Shown piece after piece: positions 41,537-49,262 of a stretch of DNA of 64,000 nt. The translations under genes were made by a program, and so were the position numbers. Location of the stretch: positions 1,860,001 through 1,924,000 of the forward strand of contig NZ_CP157276.1 in NCBI RefSeq assembly GCF_040024445.1, given 5' to 3'. This stretch comes from Prescottella soli (GTDB lineage: Bacteria > Actinomycetota > Actinomycetes > Mycobacteriales > Mycobacteriaceae). Numbering within the stretch: the first letter of the stretch is position 1; every line of letters starts with the position of its first letter. A model generated the notes under the pieces. The model worked only from the letters and a program-made list of their open reading frames with translations. It was not told where the DNA came from and did not search any database.

Positions 41537-42148
41537 CTACACGACGGCGACGGGCACGGCGGTGGCCATACCCGCGAACACCTTCGCGAAGGACGCCATC
41601 GATGCCTCCACCTCGTCCGCCCGGCCGTCGGCGAGCCAGCCGAGGATCAGTCCGTCGATGGCGGTGGTGACCATACGGCTGAGGATGGAAACGGGCACGG
41701 TCCATTCGATTCCAGCCGTGTCCGCGAGACGCACGAGAAATGTTCCGGTGGAGGCGAAGTACTCGCGATACTGCCACTCCGCGATGTCGCTCCGGTCCGG
41801 CGCACGCAGCGCCCCGACGGTGAGTTCGTAGAACACCAACTGCTTCTCCGGCTGGACGCTCACCGTCTCCCACAGCCCCATCAGCCCTCTGAACAGTGAC
41901 TCCTCGACGTCGGCGCCCGGCGTCAGGTTCCCCACCGCCGTCTCCACCATGCCCGCCACCACCTCGCGGGTGAGTTCCCGGAGCAGCTCCTCCTTGGAGC
42001 TGAAGCAGTAGTGGAACACGCTCTGCTGGACGCCCGCCTCCGCACAGATCGCGCGGGTACTCGCCGCGGCCAACCCGACGTCCGCCGTCACCCGAATCGC
42101 GGCATCGATGAGCTCCCTACGCCGCTGTTGCACCGAAACGTATGGCAT
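41537..42148 (-). CDS. TetR family transcriptional regulator
   Basis: A 203-residue regulator. The HTH region runs from RRRELIDAAIRVTADVGLAA through CAEAGVQQSVFHYCFSSKEEL (about 8-55). The helical C-terminal half contains a typical dimerisation region (SRMVTTAIDGLILGWLADG). It is divergent from the esterase gene 193 bp away, with CTTG-TTTC-CAAG at 42276-42287 as a weak candidate operator, and it probably represses that gene. The ATG at 42148 is preferred to longer frames because it directly precedes the conserved HTH. Confidence 0.87.
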   Translation of the reverse strand: MPYVSVQQRRRELIDAAIRVTADVGLAAASTRAICAEAGVQQSVFHYCFSSKEELLRELTREVVAGMVETAVGNLTPGADVEESLFRGLMGLWETVSVQPEKQLVFYELTVGALRAPDRSDIAEWQYREYFASTGTFLVRLADTAGIEWTVPVSILSRMVTTAIDGLILGWLADGRADEVEASMASFAKVFAGMATAVPVAVV

Positions 42149-42341
42149 CGCAACCTTTCCCGAACAGTCCCCCGAAGGCATGGCTGGTATGTAACGCCTC
42201 GATCGGCAGCGTAGTGCCGGAACGTGTCCGAGGCCAGGATTCGACTCAGTGAGTGGGCAGGCCACGATATACACCCTTGTTTCCAAGTCGGTCGGTTGAC
42301 ACACTGCAGGCGAAGGCCGACCGGTGAAAGGACGTATGACC

Positions 42342-43418
42342 ATGGGGAACAAGGGACTGGACGCGGCGCTCGAGGCGGTCGTCCGCACCGCGGCCACCGT
42401 CGCCGGATCGCTTCCCGCATCGCTCAAGCGCGTGCTCGCAGGCAGGCCGATCCGCAGCGACGGCCAGGTATTGGACACCGAGATCCAGGTGATGCTCAAG
42501 ATGCTTGCGCTGCTGCCGGATTCCGACTTCGAACAGCTGCCTCTGGAGCAGTCCCGCGCACAGATCGACATGGAGTCGCGGCTCGTGAGCGGCCGCCCCC
42601 TCCCGATGTCGTCAGTCGAGGCACTGTCGATCCCGGGTCCCGCGGGGCCGATCCCCGCCCGCATGTTCCGACCGGAGGGACTGCCGTCGTCGGCACCGCT
42701 GGTCGTCTACTTCCACGGCGGCGGGTTCGTGCTCGGCAGCCTCGACAGCCATGACAGCCTGTGCCGCTTCCTCGCCCGGCACGCGGAGGTCGCGGTGCTC
42801 GCCGTCGACTACCGGCTCGCGCCCGAGCACGCGTTCCCCGCTGCCGTCGACGACGCGCTCGCCGCGTTCCGTTTCGCCGTCGACAACGCGGACGCGCTCG
42901 GGATCGATCCCGACCGCGTGGCCGTCGCCGGCGACAGCGCCGGCGGCAATCTCGCCACCGTCGTCGCCCAACTCACCCGCCACAGCGGACCTCGTCCCGC
43001 GTTCCAGATGCTGTTCTTCCCGTGGCTGGACTTGACCGCCAAGCGCCGGTCGTACGAACTGTTCAGCGACGGATACTTTCTCACCGAGGCCCAGATCGAC
43101 TGGTACACAAAGCACTACACGCCGTCCGAGGGCGATCGCACCGATCCGTGGGCGTCACCCATCCTCACCGAGGATCTGAGCGGACTGCCTCCTACCTACA
43201 TCGCGCTCGCGGGGTTCGATGTTCTCCGCGACGAGGGCGTCGAGTACGCCGAGCGCCTGCGCGCGGCCGACGTCCCGACGACACTGCGAGTCCACCACGG
43301 ACTCATCCACGCCTTCGTCAACCTCACCGGCTACGGGCACGCCGGAACCGATGCGCTGTTCGAGGCCGCGGGGGCGCTTCGCGTCGGGCTGTCGTTCGCC
43401 CGCCGCGCCGTCGACTGA
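42342..43418 (+). CDS. Alpha/beta hydrolase, hormone-sensitive-lipase type esterase
   Basis: A 358-residue esterase/lipase. The oxyanion motif is HGGGF near residue 125, the nucleophile lies in GDSAGG near 201, the acid in FDVLRDEG near 296, and the histidine in GLIHAFVN near 322. Shorter acyl esters are typical substrates. Two ATGs six bases apart (42336, 42342) compete; AAAGGA has good spacing only to the second. TTGACA at 42296-42301 could be the -35 box. Probably controlled by the divergent TetR protein. Confidence 0.87.
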   Translation: MGNKGLDAALEAVVRTAATVAGSLPASLKRVLAGRPIRSDGQVLDTEIQVMLKMLALLPDSDFEQLPLEQSRAQIDMESRLVSGRPLPMSSVEALSIPGPAGPIPARMFRPEGLPSSAPLVVYFHGGGFVLGSLDSHDSLCRFLARHAEVAVLAVDYRLAPEHAFPAAVDDALAAFRFAVDNADALGIDPDRVAVAGDSAGGNLATVVAQLTRHSGPRPAFQMLFFPWLDLTAKRRSYELFSDGYFLTEAQIDWYTKHYTPSEGDRTDPWASPILTEDLSGLPPTYIALAGFDVLRDEGVEYAERLRAADVPTTLRVHHGLIHAFVNLTGYGHAGTDALFEAAGALRVGLSFARRAVD

Positions 43419-43424
43419 CTCCCG

Positions 43425-43850
43425 TCAGGACACGCAGAACTCGTTGCCCTCCGGATCCGTCATGGTGATCCAGATGCTGGGCCCCTGCTGCCCGCGGTGG
43501 AGGATCGACGCTCCGGCCTCGACCAGTTCGGCGGCCACGTCCTCGCGTCGATCCCCCACCCGGACGTCGAAGTGCAGCCGGTTCTTGGCGGACTTGCCCT
43601 CCGGCACGAGCTGGAACAGCACCCGGGGGCGTTGCGGCTGCTCGGGGTCCCGGATGGCCGCTCCCTCCCGCCAGACGAGCACGCCCTCGAACACGGTCGT
43701 GTCCGATTCCTGTGCGTGCCCGGCCGCGACGAGGCCCCTGATGAACTCCTCGTCACTGGGTTCCACCTGCCAGCCCAGCGTGTTCGCCCACCACTTGGCC
43801 TGCTGGTGCGGGTCCTTCGAGTCGACGGTGATCTGAATTTCGTATCCCAT
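43425..43850 (-). CDS. VOC (glyoxalase/bleomycin-resistance fold) family protein
   Basis: A 141-residue protein with paired beta-alpha-beta-beta-beta modules. GYEIQITVDSKDPHQQAKWW opens the first, and HFDVRVGDRRED together with MTDPEGNEFCVS close the second. The metal-ligand positions of classical glyoxalases are not clearly conserved, and many such small VOC proteins in actinobacteria have no assigned substrate. It stands alone between convergent and codirectional genes. Confidence 0.8.
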   Translation of the reverse strand: MGYEIQITVDSKDPHQQAKWWANTLGWQVEPSDEEFIRGLVAAGHAQESDTTVFEGVLVWREGAAIRDPEQPQRPRVLFQLVPEGKSAKNRLHFDVRVGDRREDVAAELVEAGASILHRGQQGPSIWITMTDPEGNEFCVS

Positions 43851-43892
43851 GCGCCGACGCTACTGCCGGGCACCGACAGGCCCCGGGAAACG

Positions 43893-43926
43893 GCGCTGCT
43901 CCGCGGCCACAGCCGCGGAGCAGCGC
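43893..43926 (-). terminator. Terminator downstream of the DAHP synthase gene
   Basis: A perfect 14-bp stem (GCGCTGCTCCGCGG and complement) with a 6-nt loop, 16 bases beyond the stop codon of the minus-strand aroG-type gene. Confidence 0.7.
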
Positions 43927-43941
43927 GAAAGAGCCTGCGAG

Positions 43942-45024
43942 TCACTCGCCCTTGCGACGGGAGGCGACCGCGGCGGCGAGACGGTCGAGCGTTGCCGCGG
44001 TGGTGTTCCAGTCGATGCACGCGTCGGTGATGGACTGGCCGTAGGTGAGCTCGTCGGCGTGACCCAGCGTCAGGTCCTGACGACCGGCCTCGATGAAGCT
44101 CTCGAGCATGATGCCGACGACGTTCCTGTCACCGGCCGCGATCCGCTCGGCGATGTCGGCCGCGACGTCGACCTGCTTGTTGTGGTCCTTGCGGCTGTTG
44201 CCGTGGCTGGCGTCGACGACGACACGCTCTGGCAGACCCGACTTGTGCAGCCGCGCCATCGTGTCGGCCACGGTCTCGGCGTCGTAGTTCGGGCCGTCGG
44301 TGCCGCCGCGCAGGATGACGTGGCAGTCCGGATTGCCGACCGTGTGGATCAGCGCGGCCTGGCCCTCGAGATCGGTCCCCGGGAACACGTGGCTCGCCGC
44401 CGCGGCGCGGGTGCCGTCGACCGCCACCTGGATGTCGCCCTCGGTGGAGTTCTTGATGCCGACCGGCATCGACAGCGCGCTGCACAGCTGACGGTGCACC
44501 TGGCTGGCGGCGGTGCGGGCGCCGATCGCGCCGTAGGTGACCAGGTCGGCGATGTACTGCGGGATGATCGGGTCGAGGAACTCGCAGCCCACCGGCAGGC
44601 CCAGGCGGGAGATGTCGAGCAGCAGCTTGCGGCCCATCCGCAGACCCGTGTTGATGTCGTACGTGCCGTCCAGGTGCGGATCGTTGAGCAGGCCCTTCCA
44701 GCCCAGCGTGGTGCGCGGCTTCTCGAAGTAGACGCGCATGACGATCTGCAGGTCGTCACGCAGTTCCTCGGCCTTCGCGGCCAGCCGGCGCGCGTAGTCC
44801 ATCGCGGCCTCGGGGTCGTGCACCGAGCACGGGCCGACCACGACGACGAGGCGGTCGTCGTCGCCGTTGAGGATGTTGACGGTGTCGGCGCGGCCCGAGC
44901 GCACGGTCGCGGCGGCGACGTCGTCGGGGGTGTGCTCGGCACGCACCACGGACGGCGCGACGAGCGGGCTGATGCTGACGGTGCGCTGATCGTCGAGGCG
45001 CTGGTCGTTGGCGATAACGGTCAT
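43942..45024 (-). CDS. aroG: 3-deoxy-7-phosphoheptulonate (DAHP) synthase, class I
   Basis: A 360-residue enzyme condensing phosphoenolpyruvate and erythrose-4-phosphate, the first step of the shikimate pathway. Class-I motifs are present: VVVVGPCSVHD (metal cysteine), MRVYFEKPRTT, PVGCEFLDP, GARTAASQVHR, PVGIKNSTEGD, ILRGG and VVVDASHGNS. Most mycobacteria use the class-II AroG; this type I-alpha enzyme is the E. coli-like form. Expression is probably attenuated by the aromatic leader peptide encoded upstream, matching end-product control by Phe, Tyr or Trp. Confidence 0.93.
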   Translation of the reverse strand: MTVIANDQRLDDQRTVSISPLVAPSVVRAEHTPDDVAAATVRSGRADTVNILNGDDDRLVVVVGPCSVHDPEAAMDYARRLAAKAEELRDDLQIVMRVYFEKPRTTLGWKGLLNDPHLDGTYDINTGLRMGRKLLLDISRLGLPVGCEFLDPIIPQYIADLVTYGAIGARTAASQVHRQLCSALSMPVGIKNSTEGDIQVAVDGTRAAAASHVFPGTDLEGQAALIHTVGNPDCHVILRGGTDGPNYDAETVADTMARLHKSGLPERVVVDASHGNSRKDHNKQVDVAADIAERIAAGDRNVVGIMLESFIEAGRQDLTLGHADELTYGQSITDACIDWNTTAATLDRLAAAVASRRKGE

Positions 45025-45114
45025 GGGGTTCGGTTTCCTGTTCTCAGGCCGACCCTCGAAGACTGAAGAATCCCAGCGAGCCGGTCTGTCATCCGGCTCT
45101 AGGGTGGAAGATTG
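45025..45114 (-). promoter_or_regulatory. Attenuator region before the DAHP synthase gene
   Basis: Between the leader-peptide stop codon and the aroG ATG, the minus strand folds GAGCCGG-N8-CCGGCTC (plus coordinates 45078-45099), followed by GGGATTCTTC. The leader coding region contains GGCCGGCC (45148-45155), which could pair alternatively with the CCGG arms. This is the expected layout of ribosome-mediated attenuation, though the U-run is weak. Confidence 0.55.
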
Positions 45115-45183
45115 TCAGCGCGTGGTTACGCCGACCGACCCACCCAGGGCCGGCCTGCTAAACCAGAAATAGGTCGCTGACAC
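45115..45183 (-). CDS. Aromatic leader peptide (22 aa) of the DAHP synthase gene
   Basis: A GTG-started mini-gene encoding MSATYFWFSRP and ending VGVTTR. Residues 5-8 are Tyr-Phe-Trp-Phe, so ribosome stalling would report any shortage of aromatic amino acids, exactly the end products of the pathway begun by the downstream gene. TACCCT (45196-45191) is seven bases before the GTG, implying that the mRNA starts at the initiation codon. Leader peptides of this kind are known for aromatic biosynthesis genes in actinobacteria. Confidence 0.75.
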   Translation of the reverse strand: MSATYFWFSRPALGGSVGVTTR

Positions 45184-45190
45184 GCGGTCC

Positions 45191-45196
45191 AGGGTA
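45191..45196 (-). promoter_or_regulatory. -10 element of the leader transcript
   Basis: TACCCT on the minus strand, seven bases before the leader-peptide GTG: a TANNNT box in leaderless geometry. No clear -35 sequence was seen. Confidence 0.5.
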
Positions 45197-45378
45197 ACGG
45201 GTCTCTTCCCGGTGCGCACCACCTCCCCCGCGAAGGAGACGACGATCACATCGGAGCGGGTCGGGGTCGGCTGCGCCGACGTGAGACCCGCCCGCCGCCC
45301 GCAGCCCTGACATTTGTCATGCCGAGGTCGTGACGGACGGGCGAGGGATGACGGCCCGCGGGCGGGCAGATTCGAGGC

Positions 45379-46323
45379 ATGACCACAGCGCAGCCGACTC
45401 CCATACTCCGCCGGGGCCCGCACAGCAGTGACGCGGTGCACCTGACCGGAGTCCACAAGCATTTCGGTCAGGTGCACGCCGTCCGCGGCCTGGATCTGAC
45501 GATCCGCCCCGGCGAGGTGGTGGCCTTCCTCGGTCCCAACGGAGCCGGCAAGACCACGACGGTCGACATGATCCTCGGTCTCTCCCAGCCGAGTTCGGGG
45601 ACGGTCGAGGTGTTCGGGCTGTCTCCGCGGGACGCCATCTCCCGGGGGCTGGTGTCGGCGGTGATGCAGACCGGTGGGCTGCTGCCGGAGCTGACCGTCG
45701 GCGAGACCGTGCAGCTCACCGCGAGCCTCTACGCGGACGCACGACCCGTCGACGAGGTGCTGCGCCGCGCCGGCATCCTCGACATCGCGGATCGGCCGGT
45801 CCGAAAGTGCTCCGGTGGCCAGCAGCAACGGCTGAGGTTCGCGATGGCGCTGCTGCCCGACCCGTCGCTGCTCCTGCTCGACGAGCCGACGGCGGGAATG
45901 GACGTCGAGGGCCGGCGCGAGTTCTGGTCGGCGATCCGCGCCGACGCCGACGCCGGCCGCACCGTGGTGTTCGCGACGCACTACCTCGAGGAGGCCGACG
46001 CGTACGCGGATCGCATCGTGCTGGTGCGCCGCGGACAAGTCGTGGCCGACGGAACCACTGCCGAGGTCAAGGCCATGGCCGCCGGCCGCACCCTACGCGC
46101 GACGGTGCCCGGCGCGGACGCCGCACTGCTGCAGTCCATTCCGCACGCCGACGCCGTCGAGCTGCGCGGCGAGACGCTCGTCGTGCACTCGTCGGACACC
46201 GATGCGGTGGCCCGCCATCTGCTCCTCCACACCGCGGCCCACGACCTCGAAATCGTCTCGCGCGGACTGGAAGACGCCTTCATCGCCCTCACCACCGACC
46301 ACACCGAAGGACCGGTTCGATGA
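45379..46323 (+). CDS. ABC transporter ATP-binding protein
   Basis: A 314-residue nucleotide-binding subunit of an ABC-2 exporter. Walker A is FLGPNGAGKTTT (about 50-61), the signature KCSGGQQQRLRF replaces the usual LSGGQ, and Walker B is SLLLLDEPTAGMD, followed by the H-loop ATHYLEEAD. The C-terminal 80 residues match exporters of drugs or lipids. First gene of a four-gene operon with permease, histidine kinase and response regulator, each joined by overlap or a short gap. Confidence 0.92.
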   Translation: MTTAQPTPILRRGPHSSDAVHLTGVHKHFGQVHAVRGLDLTIRPGEVVAFLGPNGAGKTTTVDMILGLSQPSSGTVEVFGLSPRDAISRGLVSAVMQTGGLLPELTVGETVQLTASLYADARPVDEVLRRAGILDIADRPVRKCSGGQQQRLRFAMALLPDPSLLLLDEPTAGMDVEGRREFWSAIRADADAGRTVVFATHYLEEADAYADRIVLVRRGQVVADGTTAEVKAMAAGRTLRATVPGADAALLQSIPHADAVELRGETLVVHSSDTDAVARHLLLHTAAHDLEIVSRGLEDAFIALTTDHTEGPVR

Positions 46324-47096
46324 CCACTCTCGCTGCCACCCGTCCGACCGTCCGCTGGGGCGGGTTCAACACCACCCTGCTGCGACTCGAGTTGCGCCGC
46401 CTGCTCCGCAACCGCCGGACCGTCATCTTCACACTGGTGATGCCGGTCGTGTTCTTCCTGATCTTCGGCCTCGGCCAGGGTTACAGCGAGGAGAACGCCG
46501 GCCGGGGCAACGTCACCGCGTACATCATGATCAGCATGGCGCTCTACGGCGCGATGATCGCGACCACCAGCGGCGGCGCCATGGTGTCGGTGGAGCGGGC
46601 CTCGGGCTGGAGCCGGCAGCTGCGGCTGACCCCGTTGTCCCCCGTCGCGTACATCGCGGTGAAGCTCGTGGTCGCGATGACGCTGGGACTGGTCGCGCTG
46701 GCGGTCGTGTACGCCGTCGGCGCGTTCACCTCCGCCGACATGGACGGCTCGCTGTGGGTGACGACGGCGGTGATCGCGTGGCTCGGATCGTCGATCTTCG
46801 CGGCCTTCGGGCTCTTCATGGGATACCTGCTGCCGAGCGAGAACGTCATGCAGATCCTCGGACCCGGGTTGGCGCTGCTGGCGTTCGGCGGCGGCCTGTT
46901 CATTCCGCTGCAGGACGGCTCCGTGTGGGCGACGATCGCGCAGTTCACGCCGATGTTCGGCATCGGCAACCTGGTGCATGCCCCGCTCACCGGCGACGCC
47001 GTCCAGTGGACGTGGATCGTCAACGTCGTCGTGTGGCTCGCGATCTTCGTCGGCGGAGCCGTGTGGCGGTTCCAGCGCGACACCGCCCGCGTATAG
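46320..47096 (+). CDS. ABC-2 type transporter permease
   Basis: A 258-residue membrane protein with six predicted helices, first IFTLVMPVVFFLIFGLGQ, last TWIVNVVVWLAIFVGGAVW. A conserved cytoplasmic ERASGWSRQLRLTPLS segment is typical of ABC-2 permeases of the drug/antibiotic exporter class. The ATG overlaps the stop of the ATPase gene (ATGA). Together they form a homodimeric-type exporter whose substrate is unknown. Confidence 0.9.
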   Translation: MTTLAATRPTVRWGGFNTTLLRLELRRLLRNRRTVIFTLVMPVVFFLIFGLGQGYSEENAGRGNVTAYIMISMALYGAMIATTSGGAMVSVERASGWSRQLRLTPLSPVAYIAVKLVVAMTLGLVALAVVYAVGAFTSADMDGSLWVTTAVIAWLGSSIFAAFGLFMGYLLPSENVMQILGPGLALLAFGGGLFIPLQDGSVWATIAQFTPMFGIGNLVHAPLTGDAVQWTWIVNVVVWLAIFVGGAVWRFQRDTARV

Positions 47097-47106
47097 CGTG
47101 TTCGAC

Positions 47107-48219
47107 GTGATCAGCACCGAACGCCCCGCCGCAGTGCAGCGGTGGGGCCGTTTCGGCATCGTCTTCGCCGCCGTCTGGCTGGTGTTCCTGTTCGAGCCAC
47201 TGGCAGCGGGATGGCATCGGCGCGATCTGGCGAGCGGCTGGATCGGCATCACAGCCACGCTCCTCTTCGCGGTGGTCTTCCTGTCGGTGTTCTCCTCGGC
47301 ACGTCGGGGTCGGATGCGTCGCGAATTGCGGCCCCCGCTCCCACAGGCGATCGGCGACATGACAGTGCTCGTCGCTCTCGCGGTGATCATGACCGTCACG
47401 CTCGGCGAGGCGGGGCTGGCGTCGACGGTGTTCCTCGCGGTGACCGCGGTGACGCTGCTGCCCGCGATCGCCGGCGGTGCCGTCGCCCTCGGCGTCGCCG
47501 GCGTGGTCGAGCTGCTGGCGACGCGCGCCGGCTGGAACGTGTCGAGCCTGCCGCTCGCGATCTGCGCGGCCGCGTTCGCGATGGCGGGCGTCACCGCACT
47601 GATGAACCGGAACATCGCGCTGCTCAACAGGCGCGACGAGGACGAGTTGCGCGTAGTGCAGGAGGAACGCGCCCGCATGGCCCGGGATCTGCACGACATC
47701 CTGGGCCACTCGCTCACCGTCATCACCGTCAAGGCACAGCTCGCGAACCGGCTCCTCGACGTCGATGCCGACAGGGCCCGTGTCGAACTCGACGACCTCG
47801 AGCGGCTCTCCCGGGACGCACTCGCCGACGTCCGATCGGCGGTCGAGGGGTTCCGCGGCGTCTCACTGCCCGTCGAGATCGCCCGGGCCCGTGAGGCGTT
47901 GCGTGCCGCCGGGATCGAGGCCGACCTGCCCAACAGCACCGACGCCGTCCCCACCCGGCTGCGGGAGCTGTTCGCCTGGACCGTGCGAGAGTCGGTGACG
48001 AATGTCGTGCGGCACAGCGGTGCTCGACGCTGCACCGTGACGATCGACGACCGCCACGTGGCGGTGGTCGACGACGGCGTGGGCACCGACGCCCTGCTCG
48101 CGGGCAACGGACTCACCGGACTCCGGGAGCGCGCGGCAGCAGCCGACGCCCGCGTGATCGTCACGCATCCGCAGCCTCGAGGTTTCTCCGTCCAGGTCGT
48201 CGCCGAGGAGGCACCGTGA
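47107..48219 (+). CDS. Sensor histidine kinase (HisKA_3, NarL/DesK type)
   Basis: A 370-residue membrane kinase. Four or five transmembrane helices occupy about residues 15-160 with little extracytoplasmic sequence, suggesting that it senses the membrane or the transporter. The phosphoacceptor is in MARDLHDILGHSLTVI near 197. The ATPase domain has VRESVTNVVRHSGA (N box) and DDGVGTD then GNGLTGLRER (G boxes). The start is a GTG at 47107 or 47098. The stop codon overlaps the response-regulator GTG. Confidence 0.88.
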   Translation: MISTERPAAVQRWGRFGIVFAAVWLVFLFEPLAAGWHRRDLASGWIGITATLLFAVVFLSVFSSARRGRMRRELRPPLPQAIGDMTVLVALAVIMTVTLGEAGLASTVFLAVTAVTLLPAIAGGAVALGVAGVVELLATRAGWNVSSLPLAICAAAFAMAGVTALMNRNIALLNRRDEDELRVVQEERARMARDLHDILGHSLTVITVKAQLANRLLDVDADRARVELDDLERLSRDALADVRSAVEGFRGVSLPVEIARAREALRAAGIEADLPNSTDAVPTRLRELFAWTVRESVTNVVRHSGARRCTVTIDDRHVAVVDDGVGTDALLAGNGLTGLRERAAAADARVIVTHPQPRGFSVQVVAEEAP

Positions 48220-48824
48220 CGATTCGCCTGCTGCTCGCCGACGACCAGGCGCTGGTCCGGGGCGCCCTCGCCGCCCTGCTGGATCTGGAGCCGGACCTCG
48301 ACGTCGTCGCCGAGGTGGGACGCGGCGACGAGGTGGTGGCGACTGCCGCCCTGCACCACCCTGACGTCGCGCTGCTCGACGTGGAAATGCCAGGGCTGGA
48401 CGGAATCTCGGCCACCGCCGCGCTGCGCGAGGCCGCGCCCACCACCCGGGTCCTGATCGTGACGACGTTCGGCCGACCCGGGTATCTGAGACGCGCATTG
48501 CTGGCCGGCGCATCGGGATTCGTCGTCAAGGACACACCCGCACGCCAGTTGGCCGACGCGGTCCGACGGGTACACGCGGGGTTGCGTGTCGTCGATCCGG
48601 CGCTGGCCGCCGACAGCCTCGTCAGCGGGGAGTCACCGCTCACCGACCGCGAGACCGAGGTGCTCCTGGCCGCCCGCGACGGTGCATCCGTCGCGTCCAT
48701 CGCGGCCACGTTGTTCCTGTCCGCCGGCACGGTCCGCAACCACCTGTCGTCCGCGATCGGCAAGACCGGCGCGGAGAACCGCACCGAGGCCGTGCGAATA
48801 GCGGACGCCAACGGCTGGCTCTAG
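48216..48824 (+). CDS. NarL/LuxR-type response regulator
   Basis: A 202-residue regulator. The receiver domain has the acidic pocket DD at about 9-10, phosphorylation Asp54 in VALLDVEMPG, TTF (about 82-84) and the lysine in VVKDTPA. The LuxR-type HTH (LTDRETEVLLAARDGASVAS, then TVRNHLSSAIGKTG) occupies the last 65 residues. It pairs with the overlapping histidine kinase and probably controls this ABC exporter operon, as in DesKR/LiaRS-like systems. Confidence 0.92.
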   Translation: MTIRLLLADDQALVRGALAALLDLEPDLDVVAEVGRGDEVVATAALHHPDVALLDVEMPGLDGISATAALREAAPTTRVLIVTTFGRPGYLRRALLAGASGFVVKDTPARQLADAVRRVHAGLRVVDPALAADSLVSGESPLTDRETEVLLAARDGASVASIAATLFLSAGTVRNHLSSAIGKTGAENRTEAVRIADANGWL

Positions 48825-48908
48825 ACGTCCGCCGTGGACGTCCTATGCTGGACGGTGCAGCTGGTTCGCCTGGCGCGGTCGTGAGGAGCCCCGAAGACCG
48901 CCCCGGCG

Positions 48909-49103
48909 TCGAAGCATTCGCGGTCGTGAGACCGACGAGTGTGAGAGGGAACCCGGTGGAAGTCCGGGACTGTCCCGCAGCGGTGAGTGGGAACGACCGC
49001 CGTCACATGCACTGGACCGACAGGTCTGGGAAGCGACGGCCAGTAGGTTCGGCGGCTTCGCAACCGCCCGAGCGCCCACGAGTCCGAAGACCTGCCGACT
49101 GTG
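48909..49103 (+). ncRNA. Cobalamin (B12) riboswitch
   Basis: The metE leader carries the full B12 element: GTGAGAGGGAACCCGGTG then GAAGTCCGGGACTGTCCCGC, the CACTGG core, TCTGGGAAGCGACGGCCAGTA and the B12-box equivalent GCCCACGAGTCCGAAGACC. The outer ends are approximate. The element precedes the B12-independent methionine synthase gene, so adenosyl- or methylcobalamin should switch metE off when the B12-dependent enzyme can work. Confidence 0.92.
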
Positions 49104-49262
49104 TCGGGCACGCCGTGCTCGACGGTCCACCGCCTCGAGGAAAAGGCGAGAATGGGCGACGCGCTGCACTTCGTGCTGCCCGCTGGCGGGCGCGCACCAG
49201 GGGCTCGCTTCTTCTCGTCTGCCGGCGGTGACCATCCACGCTGTGAGCAACTGGAGAACACC
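49104..49262 (+). promoter_or_regulatory. Expression platform between B12 aptamer and metE
   Basis: About 160 bases without a gene. GGAG six bases before the metE GTG is the ribosome-binding site. No simple U-run terminator is visible, so control may be through sequestration of translation or Rho. Confidence 0.45.

Noticed and set aside
45184-46038. A 300-codon minus-strand frame ending in the aromatic leader peptide
   Set aside because: Everything upstream of the GTG at 45183 is a shadow of the ABC ATPase gene; only the last 22 codons with a promoter in front are plausible.
49101-49262. Upstream in-frame start for metE
   Set aside because: The extra sequence is non-homologous and overlaps the B12 riboswitch leader; the GTG at 49263 has a ribosome-binding site and matches MetE N-termini.
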